Assembly: GCA_036785705.1 (NCBI GenBank)
Contig: JAWUZG010000056.1
Coordinates: 3,845,001 to 3,909,000, forward strand
Source: Acanthornis magna
Lineage: Eukaryota > Chordata > Aves > Passeriformes > Acanthizidae
Direction: 5' to 3'
DNA length: 64,000 nt
In this document: positions 31,926 through 46,318 of the stretch, in pieces
Position numbering within the stretch: position 1 is the stretch's first letter
Layout of the letters: each line of letters starts with the position of its first letter
The notes under the pieces: generated by a model
Told to the model about the DNA's origin: nothing
Databases searched by the model: none
What the model saw: only the letters and a program-made list of their open reading frames with translations
Position numbers and translations under genes: made by a program

Positions 31926-34894
31926 GTGAAAACTGTATGGACAAACACAGAACAGTAGCTTGGTTTTGGAACGGTCTTCCAAAAAAGTGATCCGTAATAG
32001 TAGGTGCTGATAAAAATCATACCATTACACCACATTCAAAACACCGCAAAAATCAGTCATGGGCTAAAGAGTTTTTAAAATAGTCAATATAAATATTTAT
32101 TAGCAAATATGCAAACTAAGTGCTCAGCATGCAGCTATCACCAGAATCCAGGGACTCTCATTTAAAGACTACATCACCATGACCAAAATGAGCACAAATG
32201 CCACCAGACTGCAACCACGAGCAAAAAAGATCTGGATTCTGAAAGATAAATACAGCAAGTCAACAGCAACCAAAAACCCACAATGATTTAAGCACAGTTT
32301 TGGGCTATTTTATAAAAAGACTCAGTGTGCTCCTGACTTACAAACACTACATCATAGCTTAGTCGCTCTCATTTATCCACTGTGAACCTAAAACTAATCT
32401 AATTCTAATTGCCATGGAAACAGGAGCAGAGAAACAAAATCCCTTGGTGCCCCACAAGAACAGGACAGTAAAATTACCTATACATTGACACAGCTACCAG
32501 AATGTATTAACGGCACACAATTTTGATCTCATTTTAAGCTCTAGGGTGAGCTTTTTTTTTTTGTTTTGTCTTTGCATTCCTATCAAATATTCTCTATAAC
32601 CAGCAGAAATCTGCTCATTACACATCTCTAATTTGTTTCTAGAAGGAAGAAATTTGACATACAGAGAAAAACAAGCACTGATGGAGCACAATATCCACCA
32701 GAATAATATATTTTTCAATTATAAAGAAAATTTGTATGTTCTGTATTTGTTACTCTTCTGAGTGGTTCAGAACTGTTATGTTCAACTTCACTAAAATATG
32801 CAAACTGTATTAAAAGCTATGGACAGGGATTTAGATAAGATATTAAGCACAGAGCTGATATGTCAGTGACTCACAATACAGTCTTAATTCTAATCTGTTT
32901 TTTATTAAACATATTCACAGAACACACTATTACATTATCTTCTACACCCCATAATGTAATCCATGAGCATTAATAAGACACATAGCCATTAGCATAAGAG
33001 TATTTAAACAGAAAGGTAACTAAGCAGTTTGGAACCAATCCTCCAAGCTTTCAAATGGAATAGATTATTTATGAACAAACCTGAAATAAACAGATGACTG
33101 AAGAGCAAGCTCAATACATGCTGTTTCATAGGGGAAGAGTTTGAACTCAGAATAAAGTATATTGAGATACTGTAAGGGATAATATAAGAAGCTTTTGTGG
33201 CTCTTGGACAATTCTCTCAAATTAAAATGAAGCTCCCCTCAGAAATCATGCAACTCCCTTCTCCAAATTGACCTATGAACGAGCCAAAAGAACACAGTGC
33301 TTTGAGTAACACCACCAGCAGCACTGCTGCAGAACCAGCTGCTGGGTTTCACAATGCTCAGAATGAAAGCCAGACCAAGCAGTTCTTTCAAAAATAATTG
33401 ACTGGAGAAATGTGCTGCCCATACATGATACTCAGCATTTCTACAGTAGCTCAGATCAAGTGTGGATAGCTTATCGATTCTTTGAAGCAGGAAGGGTTTA
33501 CTGAGGCAGCAGTCAAAAGCTTAATTAAAATGCACTGAACCAAAGAAATCAGTGAAATTAGACGCAGTTTGTCCAATATGATAGATCAGTATGCAGGTGT
33601 TGTAAACCCAAGTGTAAATTCTTTCCTCATCTGAATATTTATTTTCTTGGTCTTTATGTGCATTCCATACAATAGATTACAAAGATGATTTCTAATAGGC
33701 ACAAAACCTCCACACCTGAAAGTATATTGAATTTCCTTTCCAAAACTACTGATACATTTTTAATTATTTGTAATGAAATAAATAATGCACTGGAAATCAT
33801 TAGAAAGCTATTATGTGTGTATAAAATAAATCATGCTTTATTTCTTTCATAATAGTTACATTCCTTCAAGGGATTAAAATGTGAAAACTTTATCTTAACT
33901 CTAGTAACAAAGGATTCCATATTTCTCCATTCCTAAGGCAAAGGTATCACCCAGCTATCAGGGCATCACTTCCAGAATTTCCATTTTATGTTTCATTGTA
34001 TTTTTAAAAAAACTTACATCCATAATGTTACTATGACAAAAAAAGCCAAACCAAAAACCTGTGATAAATTTCTTTAGACATTCCCTAATCTGTTTTCACA
34101 CCTATCTTGACTTGTATCATTGACTCAGTACAGAAAATTATTCTAGAAATACTGTTTCCCAGTAGCATTAGGAAATTACTAATCAGATTTTTGCTGCTTG
34201 ACTCTTCCAATAATTATAAGAATGAAGACTGAGATTGTTTAGATAACTGAAATGAGACAATGGCTCTTTCAATTACTGACACAATTTCTCAGGGGATGAA
34301 AGCTGAGGTGTATTTTAAAGTGATCTAAATATCAATAACAAGAGCATTTTCTTTGCCTCAGATTCAGAAGAGCTTCCAAATGCACTTAGAATGCAATGCC
34401 TCTGCTTATAACTAGTACAGAGTAAGCTCCAGTCCCCCAATTCCATAGATCTTTTGGGGCTATATTTTAAACTGCAGTGCCACAGGGCACACAGAGAGAG
34501 ATTAATCAAAAAGTAATAAACCTCATACTCTAATGAGCATGATTAGCAATTTGCTTCAATGCCATGCCACCAGATAAAGGAAAAGGTTAAGGACGCACAG
34601 GCGGCAATAGGAGAGAGGAAGGGACAGAGTAAATATTAAATGGCCAGATCAGATAAACAATATCTCCATCCTCAGCCTACCGACTGCTGCCACCACACTC
34701 CTGGTGAAAGCCATCCCCACCACTGCATTTACCAGCTCTCCTGAAACAGCCCTTCCCAGGCAGCTATGAGAGACTGCTGGTCACCACATCCAAAACAGGA
34801 ACGCCAAGGGAAAGGACAAATTAACTTGGATAAACACAGGTTTAATGTAAAGATGGATAGAAGCCTTCCAAACACACTGACAGTCAAAAGGATC

Positions 34895-35520
34895 TAAAGA
34901 TGAATTTCATAGCAAGCTGAACAGAGTCAGCAGTGCCCTGGCAGCCAGGAGGGCCAAATGTGCCCTGGGGGACATCAGGCAACAGGGGCATCACCAACAG
35001 GGCAAGGGAGGGGATTGTCCCACTCTGCCCTGACTGGGGCAGCCTCACCTCAGTGCTGGGGCAGTTCTGGGCAACACAACATACAAAAGAAGTTAAGCTG
35101 TTGGAGGGTGTCCAGAGGAGGGCAATGCAGATGGTGAAGGATCAGGAGGGGAAGCTACAGCAGGAGTGGCTGAGATCACCTGGTCTGCTCAGCTGGGAGA
35201 AAAAGCGACTGAGGGGAGACCTCATCGCAGTCTACAACAGCCTCACGAGGGGAAGAGAAGGGGCAAGACCTGATCTATCAGCGACAGGACTTGAGGAAGC
35301 AGCATGAGGCTGAGTCAGGGGAGGTTTATGTTACAGATCAGACAGTTTTTCCCCAGAGGGTGATTTGGCTCCCCAGGGCAGTGGTCACAGCACTAGTCTG
35401 ACAGAGTTCCGCAAGCGCTTGGACAATGCTCTCAGGCACATGGTGTGATTTTAGGGGTGTTCTGCACAGGGCCAGGGGTTGGACTTGATGATCCTGACGG
35501 TCCCTTCTCAACACCTGTCC
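34895..35520 (+). mobile_element. CR1 LINE, diverged 5'-truncated copy
   Basis: The landmarks of CR1's 3' region appear in the expected order: CAGCAGTGCCCTGGCAGCCA, GGGGATTGTCCCACTCTGCC, CAGTTCTGGGCAACAC, GGAGGGTGTCCAGAGGAGGG, CTGCTCAGCTGGGAGAAAAA, GGGGAGACCTCATCGCAGTC, CAGGGGAGGTTTATGTTA, and finally GGACTTGATGATCCTGACGG followed by TCCCTTCTCAACACC. The typical octamer tail is lost. It differs in detail from the copy at 15.3 kb, suggesting another subfamily and an older insertion. The 124-codon frame at 34933-35307 is the decayed CR1 reading frame. Confidence 0.9.
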
Positions 35521-38500
35521 CCCAAAACCAAATCTATCTGAAACATTTTTCTACTGAGACAAGATCAGGTAAAATACCTGCCCCACGTCCTGCCCAGCCT
35601 CAGTGCCACGGAATGGAAATCCAGGTGCCATCAGCAGCCAGTAGCAGCTGTACTACATTTCAGTCGTGTCCCTGCTCAGGATGCTCACAGGCCTGAACTC
35701 CAGACACTTACAGCCTGTCAGCAGCAAAATGCAAAAATGAAATCCATCTTGATACAGAGTCAAAATAGACTGAACAAAGAACGTAATGTGTTTAGAATAA
35801 TTTAGAGCATTACCTCTATTCTCAATAAAAATAATCTTATTAGTTACTATTAAAGACTTAAAATACATTATTTGAGACATGCTGCATACAAGTCATAAGA
35901 TATCTGTTTATGATAACCCTTGAAAACAACTTCTAAAAATCTCTAATTGGTTTGGAAAGAAAGAGAAAAGGACTTGGGCAAGTAGAAAAGAGTGTATCAC
36001 TCCAGCACCACAAACCAACCATGAAGTTCTACAATGCACCCACAAGAAAATGAGTTTTCAAGGCCATCCCATGGAGTAATGAAAGCTATCAAACTTTACA
36101 GAAGCTTTACAGAAGAGAAGGCACATATTGGAATGATCTAGGGAATGGACAGGAGTTTTTCTCACACCAAGCTCTTGGGCAGCACACTGACACGGACTTC
36201 CAGCTCAAGACTGCAGAACTACTTTGGAAAGCATAGCTGCTTTCTAGTGAAAGCTGGTACATGACATGCCCCCAAAATTCAAGCCAAACACTAGGCAAGA
36301 AGTAAAAGACAGCAACAAAACCTCTTGAATTGAAATCTAATTCTGCTGTAGAGGCTTCCTAACCCGTCAGTAGGCAATAGGTTTGGGGAGCACATGACAT
36401 CCTATTTCAGTAATTTTAACGCAATTGATTATTTGGGCAATAGTAGTCCAAACACTGAATGAATCAAAGTACAACTTTAGCTCCAAAATCAAAGCGCAGC
36501 ACTATTTTAAGTGCAAAGGGAATGCGAAAGTGGGAATCCTAAAAACATGACAGAGCAACTACAATGATGTCTATTTTCTCTCCATAAGAGATTCAAAGAG
36601 ATTACTGATGTATAACACTAAATTCATTTGCACAGCAAGTTGTAATTTATAATAAACAAGGTCAAAATACACGAACTCTGAAACATTACAGACGGAAAAA
36701 CATCCTGTATAATACTGGTTACAAAGCCAAGCTGGATCATCAAATTGAAATGTTTTCCATATTGATTTTGGAAGTAAAGTGAGAATAAAACACCAATCTT
36801 CATATGAGACCTCATCTCACACCAGACACATTTGCCAGATCTTGGTGGTCTGCTTTCTAGGATTATTTAATGGCCATTCAACCACAAACCACACTCACTC
36901 TACAAAAACCCTTTTCCCACAGAAAAATTAAGCTCAAGGAGTCCAAAGGCTTATTCCACCTAACTCTAAGGTCAGGACTTATGGTAAATATAACAGGAAC
37001 TTTGTGTCAAGATTAAGAGGAAAAATGTCTTATACTCTTAAAAGAGCAGTTAGGCATTTTTACATTACTGCTGGGTCAAAACATTTTACTCTAAAAATTT
37101 CTTCCTGCGGTTATGCAGAATCATTCATCATCAAAAGACCTCAGACCTGCAGAAACTTTGGTTCCTTATAGCATCACTAATGGGCAAATAAAAATTGTAT
37201 TGTACAAGATACATCTGTATTGTCACCTGCAGTGGAAGCAAAAATCCAGAAAAAGTGATTCCCATTGCCATGTGAAGCATGCTTGTCTAACATGGATTAC
37301 AGATTAACCAGCATTATGTCTGACCTTTAGTGGTGGATCCACCTCATGAACAAAAATTATTTAAATTAATTTCACATGGTACAGCCATTCATATACGGGC
37401 ATTAGAATGAGCAGTGTTTTATTCTCTTTAAAACACCTTAAGTACCTCTTCAGAAATTACTATAACTTTAACTAATATTAAATGGATTAAGCTCAAATGT
37501 GACCATTATCCCACTTCACCACACAGTCAGATGTCTTCATTTTTAAAAATTCTGCAGAGTCAAAGGCAAAGAAAACTGAGTAAGCAGTACATCAAATTCA
37601 ATTATATTTCAAAGACAGGGCCTCTTTGGTTTGTTCTACTTGTCTCTGATTGCCTGCAGAAAGCTCACAAAGAAGCTTTGAAATTACCATCCCAGTAAGA
37701 TTCCCACACTCTCAATGTTTGTGTTACTGCAGCCTGGCTGACCACAGACTCAACAAAAGCGTAACATATTGACTTTCATAAAAGCAGCTATATCCCTACT
37801 GCAGTTGTCTGGAGATACTTTATTCATTAAGACAGGATAAACTAAAAACAAGACAGACAGAGTAATACTTACTTCCAAATGACTTAGGGCTATTACATTT
37901 TCTACACACTAGCACAGCCTAAAAAGTTTTAACTTGTAACTTTGGCATTTAGATTCCATTTATTTATATAATTTTGAAAATTAGCTCTCAAAAACCGAGA
38001 CAGAATGGGATGGTATTCCAGGACATAAGGTGTCATTTGTCTTTTTTTAAAACATGGTAGATTTTACTGAAGTTAAGCTTATAATAGAATGGGATAGTAA
38101 CTTTGTACACAATATCTGTTTTCACAACCATTTTCTCACTATCTTTTCATGTTCAGTGTTCAGAATCACAATCTGAGAAGCAAAAGCTTTATTTTTAAGC
38201 TGAAGAACGCAATAGGAGATGGACCTCTTCAAATGCTGCTCTGGCCAGCAGCTTTCTTTTTGTACACATGGAAAACGTTGACAGGAAAACAATGACAATG
38301 ATGTTTGTTCTGACACAAAACCTTCAAGTATCAAAAGCACTTAACGGAGAAACTTGGCTTTCTAGCAATATCAAACAGAACAAGGACCACACTGGAGCTT
38401 GCTGATTAATGCATAGGAGAAATTCCAATTGAGTTCATCTCAAACTCAATTGTGATGTGAAGAAAATCAGCCTCAGTACTTCAGTGCTGTCAAGGAAGAC

Positions 38501-38691
38501 TCTCAAGTTCTTGCTATTGATTTGTAGGACATGACGACCTGTGTCATGTTTCAAGGAGTCTCTGGTTAGGGGGTATATCAGCCACTGGTTTCTCCACTGG
38601 GAAATATTCTCTACAGGAAAATTTATAATACTAATTACATGCTATCTTGTACCACAGTGAACACGTCATGGCTAAACACAAAGACTGGGGA

Positions 38692-38756
38692 GAGGGGGTT
38701 GGTTTGTTTGTTTCGGGGTTGTGTTTTACCTGTTGTTTTGGGTTTTTTTCTTCCTT
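38692..38756. repeat. G/T-rich low-complexity tract
   Basis: Alternating short G runs and T runs (GAGGGGGTTGGTTTGTTTGT, then TTGTTTTGGGTTTTTTTC) on the plus strand. Confidence 0.85.
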
Positions 38757-41700
38757 TCAATAGGAAAACATCAATGCAAGTATCAAGGAAGCTGACAGAA
38801 AAGACAAGAAGGGAAAAGAAAACAGTATAGAAATAAAATGAATAGCTCTACAGAAAAAAAAAAGCACTGTGAGAGCCCCATTAATAGAAACTACATTATG
38901 CAAATCATGTCCTATTCCTGTTTCATTCATCAACTTGAGAAACATTCTAGATGTTAGAAAGCATCCAGAATACTACTGATTTTCATTAGACAAGAAGTCA
39001 AATAAAAGACACAAAGCTTGCTAAATGGGATTCAGTTTTCCTACAGCTTCCACAGGTTTTCCACATAGAGGTATCTAACAGATCCCTGCTCAGAATAGCC
39101 TCAGCTCCCTGAGGTACACACACACCATGCAGCTCAGGAACCCAGAGCTGGGACCCTCCTGCTCCCCTCACACAAAGCCCAGCACTGAGTGAGTCTCAAA
39201 CTCATGCACCTGCACGTGCAAGGGCTGCACTGTGCACCCACACAGCACCGAGGAGATGCAGCCACGTCACTCAGAGCACGCAGGCACCAGAAATGAAAGG
39301 CTGTGCAGCCAGGACATCCTGTCTTCTCTTTGCCCTCCTCCCTTAGCTGCTTGTTGGGTCAAGCAGTTCAAAGAAGATATCAATACAAACAGCAGGACAC
39401 ACAATTAAGTGGGAAAAAATTGAATAAATTAAGCATGAAAAATAAAAGTTATCTGCTCCTGCGGCATGTACATTCTAAGCCAATAACCAATTCAAGCTTC
39501 CTAGTATTTCATCACCAACGAACAAGGGCAAAAGCACAGAGCTACACCCAATTCCCTCTACATTTTGCACTTTCAGAATAACTGATGGGTATTGTTCCTT
39601 ATGACTTATAGTAAAACCATGGCTCTTTGAAGTTAAGAACTGATTTTACAGCAATCAATTTAATAAATTTTCTAAACCCAGCCAAAACTGTGCTAATATT
39701 ACTTCTCTGTGGCTGCACCACATAGCCACCAGGTGCAGGGCAGTGATGCAAGAGCAGCAGAAAACCAACCTTACTCTTATTTATTTGTTACTTCAAAGTT
39801 GTATGCCCTATTACAAAAAACACATAGCAAATTTAAAATTAGAAAAACAGCTGAAAACGGAAATTTTTTGTACCACTCTGCTTATACAAAACCAAGCAGA
39901 ACTCATCAACAATGTCAAAGTAACTGTTATTTCTAACATCTAATACATACTGCAATTCAGTGTATCTACTTCAGTATCTACATATTTTGCTAAATTTTCC
40001 TGGAATCCTTTTTATTACAGAAATGGAAGTGACTCTTCTTTAAACATTCCACAAATAACTGCACAGGTATTGGTTGTGTCACAGCTCACTTTGTTACTCG
40101 AGTTGTCGCGTGCCTGAAGTACCAATACAGGATTTAGAAGATCAGTTTAAGCATCCGTCTCCTGTCACTGTGTCCCTGTTATTGTGGTGTCAGAGTCGGC
40201 TGCTCCATACTCCAAGTTCTCTTCTATAAAGTGGGACAACAGCTCAGAGTGTGACAGCCACATTTTAAATAAGCAGGAAAACAATAAAAGGCACTTGGGT
40301 CATTATCATATATAACATTTAGTACTGCTGCATAGAACTACTAAAATGGTAGAGCAGCATTATAAAAATCTTTCTACAATAGAGAGGAACACAAGACAAT
40401 GAGACCAGACTTGCCTGGGGCACAGCTCTAATCTTTCTGCTTAAGGAAAAAAAAAGCGCCAAACCCACAACAAGAAAACAAAACACCCACAACAAATATG
40501 TGATTTCCCATTAGAGATTAGTTACCAGCAAACTTTATCATCAATAGCGAGGAATTTCTCTAGTGACTTTTTTTTTCCCCATAGGCAAAGGAACTCCTCA
40601 AACTAAGAACTGATTTGTTTTTTCTTTCCCCTAGGAAAATTCCTCTCAAGTTTTCCCAAGACCCCAAGAAGAAAAGCAAAGCATATCCTGTTTAACTGAT
40701 ACACTTCAGTGACAGCTCTGAGTGCAAATGCCTTTGCTTTCCATGCTTTCAATCTGAAGAGCCTTTCCTCACTGCCACCACGGAAGGAATGAAACAGAGC
40801 GCACAGGGCGTACAGAACAAAACACATCACTTCGTTTGTCTTTGAAACAATTTCTTAACTTTCTTCTCTCTCATGCTGCTAAGGAGCAAAAGCATGAATA
40901 TTTCTCCCTTAAACTTAGTACCAAAAAGTTCTGTGAACTTTAGTACCAAAATTTTATTGAAGTTGCAAAAAGTGCAACGCAAGTGTACAAACATGTGAGG
41001 TTTCTGCTTTCTGTCAGTGTCTTTATCTCCTCAAGCATCCAGAAAGAAAACTTCAGTAACAGCTTCTGTGAATAGAACTATCAAAATGTTACCTCACAGG
41101 AAGTATATCTGAGGAATAACAACTCACAAAACTAAAGGATTATTTCCTTAATATTAGATAATTCCCTTTAAATTATTCACATTTCAAAAGGAAAAGAATA
41201 CTTCAAGCCTGAATTAGCCCTAGCACATAAAAGTTCATATTGGAGGAAAAAGTAATGGATATAACAGAAGCAGTCATAAATGTATTGTTCTAACTAAATG
41301 AAAAGATCCCTTTTTCTTGTTTCAGCCTAAAAATACAATCCAAATAATATTAAAGTGAATTTGCAAGCCATCAAATATGGCTAAGAAAGATTACCACTTG
41401 TAAATCACAGCTGTTTAAAATTCTTAAATGCTTGCCAAAAAAATCTAATTATAATACTAAAAAATGCTTTTACTTATTTTATGTAAACTTCAACAAAGGA
41501 AAAAGCAATCTTTTATTTGACTGATTTTAGGGTAGCTTAGTAGTCTCAACAGAATGAATCTTTCAGAGTCTTTTTCTCTAGAGAACACAGGTGACAACAT
41601 TGTTCTCACTGTGAAAGTAAACTCATTCACAACTACAATATTCTTTTCATAATGAAGTTAAACACCAAAATAAGGAACTTAACTAATACTCCCAGGGAAA

Positions 41701-44170
41701 AAAAATCTACACCAGAAGAAAAAGTTATGACCAAACTAAAACTAGAAAAATTAAGAAACGAGAGGAACTTCTAAGCTCAGGTCAGTAAAATTAAGTTCTT
41801 CACCTTATCAAAAACTTTTGCTGACTTTATGCCAAGTTATATATAACTACTGTTATATTTCTTTCCAATTAAAAACAAAACCATAAATCTAATCAATAGG
41901 ACAGCAGAGATCCTAACAAATAGGATTCATCAACATATCTGAGAGCCAGAAAATGAGTAACTTACCCAGTATAATTCTCTGAGATATTTCCCCTTTAGAA
42001 CTCACCCTTATCTATACAGCACACTGTATAATTTGCAGTATAATATGCAGGGAAATTATTTTGGTACAGGAATGAAACGTAGCACCTGTAAATCAGTTTT
42101 TTAAGAACTCATCCAGCTCCTATAAAGTGTCAAAATGAGACTCCAGAAAACTCCAATAAATGAGCCTCAAACCAGTCCATGGGCACACACGCATAATTTG
42201 GCATTTGTATTTAGTTTTTGCTAAGTGCATTTTGCAAAGCTGACAAGTGCTAAATTGGTACAAGACAGTCCTGAATATCAAGTGACTCATTCTGCAAGAA
42301 CAAATAACCAAAAGAGGAGTGAATTGCACCAAAGCACTAGACCTGGCATATGTCAGTCTCGATGAAACACCCTGACAGAGTGCCGGGGGAACATTAAGAC
42401 ATTTTAAGGGTCTCAGTGCAGAACCACTCTAAAGGACCCAGCACATTCCCCAGAAACCCAAGGTGCAGCCCCTGAGTCCCAGCTGAGAAGCTGAGCCAGA
42501 ATGGACAGCACCTGCATGGATTCAGAGCCTTGTTATGCTAAGCCAGTCCAGCAACATCAGCACTCCTCAGCTGCAGGACTGGATACAAGATTAGCCCAGA
42601 TAATGAGATCAGAATATTAAAGACCAAACAAAACACACATTTGCTCATTCTGGAGTCAAAGGGATCAGTAGAAGAGACCTGGGACACACAGAAACAGAAT
42701 TATCATAGAAATTCATTTTGATCTCTAAGTTGGCATGGACAGCATCAATTAATCACAGTTTCTGCCTCACTAAATACTCCTTAACGAAAGAGGAAGAAAG
42801 AAACTGAATAGGAAGGAATGATGAGGGCTGTCAAAAACAAAAGACAATTATATCCAGCATTCAGTAAGTATTAATGTGTATTGGGAATCTTTTTCATTTT
42901 ACCATTTCTCTCGATAAATAATTCTCGTAAAAAACTTCAATTACTCTCTTTAAATTACACTACTTTTGTTTCCTGGGGTAGAATGAAATCATCATATTCT
43001 CAAGTCATTTTTATGTTTCAGTAGATAAAGGAACTTTCATCTACATTTTCTCGTCCCAGTTCCTTCAGAATTTTCTTCCTACTCACTGTAAAAGTGTTCC
43101 CAGACAGTACAGATCTTTCTTAACACCACACAGCATTAAACCTTGCTTTAACCTGGTAATGACAAGACCAGCACCCCACACCACAGTGCCAGGGACTTTT
43201 TTTCATAGGGTTACAAACAGGCAGACACTTAAGGACTGAAGACATCACCTGAGGAAGGTCCAATGACATGAAGAGAAAAAAAGAAGTAACAAAATCAGAA
43301 AGAAAACCCAAAGGAAAAAGCTGGAAAGCTTGGGTCTTTCTGCAAATAGTAGATTTCTTGATTCCGGCAAGCACAAACCTTTGTCACTTAAGTAGGTCAT
43401 CTCACCTTTCCACGCTTCAGACTCTGCAAATTAAGACAGCTCTTTGCTAATTCACTGTAATGCTGCAAAATCTAATGAACTTAGAACACTTTTTTTCTTA
43501 CTCAGCATGTCAAATTCTGCTTGTAATATGTTGTAATAAACAAGTTCTACTGTACTTTTTCAACATAATTTCAGAAAGGACACCTTTAGAGATTGATAAT
43601 TCATCCCTGCTGTAGTTAGCTCAGAATGCTCTTAGTCTTTCTCCTGATATCCCTCCTATGGAAACTGCCACAGAAATTTGGTGGGGATAGAGGGACCCTC
43701 AGTCATGTTCTAATTGTTTTCATTACCTTTTCACAATGCTAATAAGTGCTTTGAAGGACACCAGACTTCTTTATCCATAACAAGTGGAAAACACGGAGAA
43801 GCATCCCTCATTTTTTCAGTCTATTTTACAGAAAGACCTCAAACCCAATTTCTTCTAGAATTCCAATACAGCTTCACAAAAAACACTACCAAGGAATATT
43901 ATTGATCATTTTGCAGAATAGTTGTGTCAGAGCATAAAAAAACTGCAGGAGAAGGAGCAAAATTGTTACTGCTGCTCAGAACAAGAAAAAAAAAAGACAA
44001 AACCTGTCCTGTCCCTTCCCTCTAGACTTCCTATCCTACTCTTCATCTTGAGACATGGAAATCAGTAGCAGCATCAAGTAGATTATCAAGACAGGAGGTA
44101 CAGAGCATTGTCAATTCTCAGTGGGGTTTGGTTTTGTTTCGGTAGCTTTTTGTTTGTTTGATTTTAAATT

Positions 44171-44184
44171 CACACACACACACA
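44171..44184. repeat. (CA)7 microsatellite
   Basis: Seven CA units beside a G/T-rich tract at about 44124-44160. Confidence 0.9.
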
Positions 44185-44270
44185 AAGAGTAAAAGCAGAT
44201 AACTGCCAAACAGGGAGCTCTGCAGCAGGCAGGGACTGGGGAAATGGGACATGAAAAAGAAAGGCCCAGA

Positions 44271-44309
44271 GCAGTGAAGTCAGAAAACTTCAGCAGTGAA
44301 GTCAGAAAA
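44271..44309. repeat. Duplicated 17-mer with 22-base period
   Basis: GCAGTGAAGTCAGAAAA occurs at 44271-44287 and again at 44293-44309, separated by CTTCA. Confidence 0.92.
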
Positions 44310-45047
44310 ATGTCATGAAAATCCAATTTAAAAACATCATTAAAACTAAAAGCAATACTATATTAACGTAAGTGCAGCCAAATGCATAATCTTTTTCTAG
44401 CAAGTGGCCATAAAAGAAATAATGCACCTGAGATATAAAAACAACAGGTAAAATTAAAAGTATTCCATTGCATAGCTGAAAACTTATCCCCTTTAAAGCT
44501 GAATATTTGATATGAAAGCTAAGCTATGTCTTATGCAGATATATTCTGAAAACTTCAGAAAATATGTCTGAATGATCAGTGAAACTAGGGAGAAGCAACA
44601 GAGATGCTGCATGAGAGAATGCACAATTCACAGAAGAGTAATTGATGCCAAGTGCTGCAGACTGCAAAACTTTCTCATTCCTGTTCCAGCTGTTCTGCAG
44701 ACCATGCTCAGTGAAACGTTGCACTGCTGCCTGCCCAATTAACATCTTATTTTATTGTCTCAGCAGAGAAAAAAAAATCACTGTGTTGCTGCTCTTAAAA
44801 CACAGAAATCCCTTGGTATATCTCAAAACATGATGAAGTGAAAGCAGTTTGATACTCAGGTTATTAGTAAATATAATAAAGGGCATTCTGAAACTATTTT
44901 ATACATCAAAATGCTGAACCACTGCATATTCAAAGATAACAAGCCATTTTTAAAATTTTAGGATGATTTTGGCCCTTCCACTAACTACAGAGACCATAGG
45001 TCTAGAAACTGGTTATCAAAACTAAATCCCCAAACTGATGGAGTAGC

Positions 45048-45262
45048 GTTAGGTTAGGTTAGGTATTAGGTAGAAATTGTTCCCTGTGAGGGTGGTGGGG
45101 CACTGGCACAGGGAAGCTGGGGCTGCCCCATCCCTGGAAGTGTCCAAGATGGACAGGGCTTGGAGCACCCTGGGACAGTGGAAGGTGTCCCTGCCCACAG
45201 CAGGGGTTTGGAAAGAGATGATCTCTAAGGTCCCTTCCAACCCAGGCCATTCTATGATTCCA
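45048..45262 (+). mobile_element. CR1 LINE 3' tail, short copy
   Basis: The last 215 or so bases of CR1 are present: GAAATTGTTCCCTGTGAGGG, GGTGGGGCACTGGCACAG, CCATCCCTGGAAGTGTCC, GACAGTGGAAGGTGTCCCTG, AAGGTCCCTTCCAACCCAGG and the octamer-type end CATTCTATGATTCCAT. The 5' edge shows a short GGTTA repetition where other CR1 copies read AGGTTGGATATTAGG. The good preservation of the tail suggests it is younger than the 34.9 kb copy. Confidence 0.93.
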
Positions 45263-45396
45263 TTATATACTTTGTGCTCCAGAATCCATGATTTCTTACT
45301 ATCCCACTGATAGCAAACTCATATGAAAAGTCATCAATTTCTCTAAAATATCTTCATGAAATATAAGAGAGTTAAAAGCCAGTATCTGGTACTCAC

Positions 45397-45447
45397 GTTC
45401 CCCTATCAGAGTTACTCTTGTATTTGCTGAAGTTCTTGACTTCCCTC
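45397..45447 (-). other. Candidate 51-base micro-exon
   Basis: On the minus strand an acceptor (CCTTTCTGTCAG) and a perfect GTGAGT donor bracket 51 bases, a multiple of three with two of the three frames open. It sits 135 bases upstream, in gene sense, of the CR1 tail that ends at 45262. Neither translation resembles the ENTREP N-terminus. It could be an alternative 5' exon or chance. Confidence 0.2.
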
Positions 45448-46318
45448 CTGACAGAAAGGTAATGAGTCCTTAAAAAAATTAATAAAATCATACGTTCAAA
45501 TTTGAAATTGAAACTGCAATATATTTCCTATTTAGCGATCATAACCCAGGGACTGGGTTACAAGAGGGGGAGACAAAAATGTAACGATGCTGGTTTAGAA
45601 ACCTGGTCTGAAAAGCTCACTCAAATTGATTTACATCTTGGGTAAGCCAAAGAAACACAGTCTTTTTCTACCTCAAAAGCTCCAAGACAGGTGATCAGCA
45701 AGAGAAGCTTTCTCAAATCAGTCACTTGTATGATTTTATTTTCCCCACATATACAACCTCTCCATCATATTTTTTCCCCTAATTGCTCACCTTTTCTTAC
45801 TTCTTTGCAGTCTGCAGGAAGTGTTTTAACAGTAAAGCAATCCTGAGCTGTAGCTAAGCCTTTATACTGAGCATTTCAGTGAGTCAGTCTGTGCAGGACA
45901 TCATGGTGCTTTCCTAGAACTCACTGTCAATATTTGGAAACTAAAAACATTATTTTTATCATGCCTTTAGTGATTCTTCAGGGAGGAAAGTAAACTGTCT
46001 TTCTGTATGCTGTTACAGCTTGTAATTTTTAAGCCATAAAATCCATCTCCACATTTTACATGAAAAAAACCACTAACACATCAAACCTTGATATTAGTTG
46101 GAATACAGTTCTAGCGTAGAATTTTGAAAGCAGATGAAGTAAATAAGATTCAACACTGAAAGGAAACCACATAATTAAGACTTCTAAAGTACTCTGAAAA
46201 TCTGAATCTTCATTTTTCCTTCGCCTGAAAAAAAAGAACTGTATCCATTTACGATTTTACAATACCATTCACCCATCAGTAAAAGGCTGTAATTTGTTCT
46301 CTGTTGCACACCAAATAC

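Noticed and set aside
42700..42755. ATCATAGAAATTCATTTTGA followed by TCTCTAAGTT, resembling a reversed CR1 tail
   Set aside because: The GGTTGGAA..GACC core is missing; only the AT-rich edges resemble CR1.
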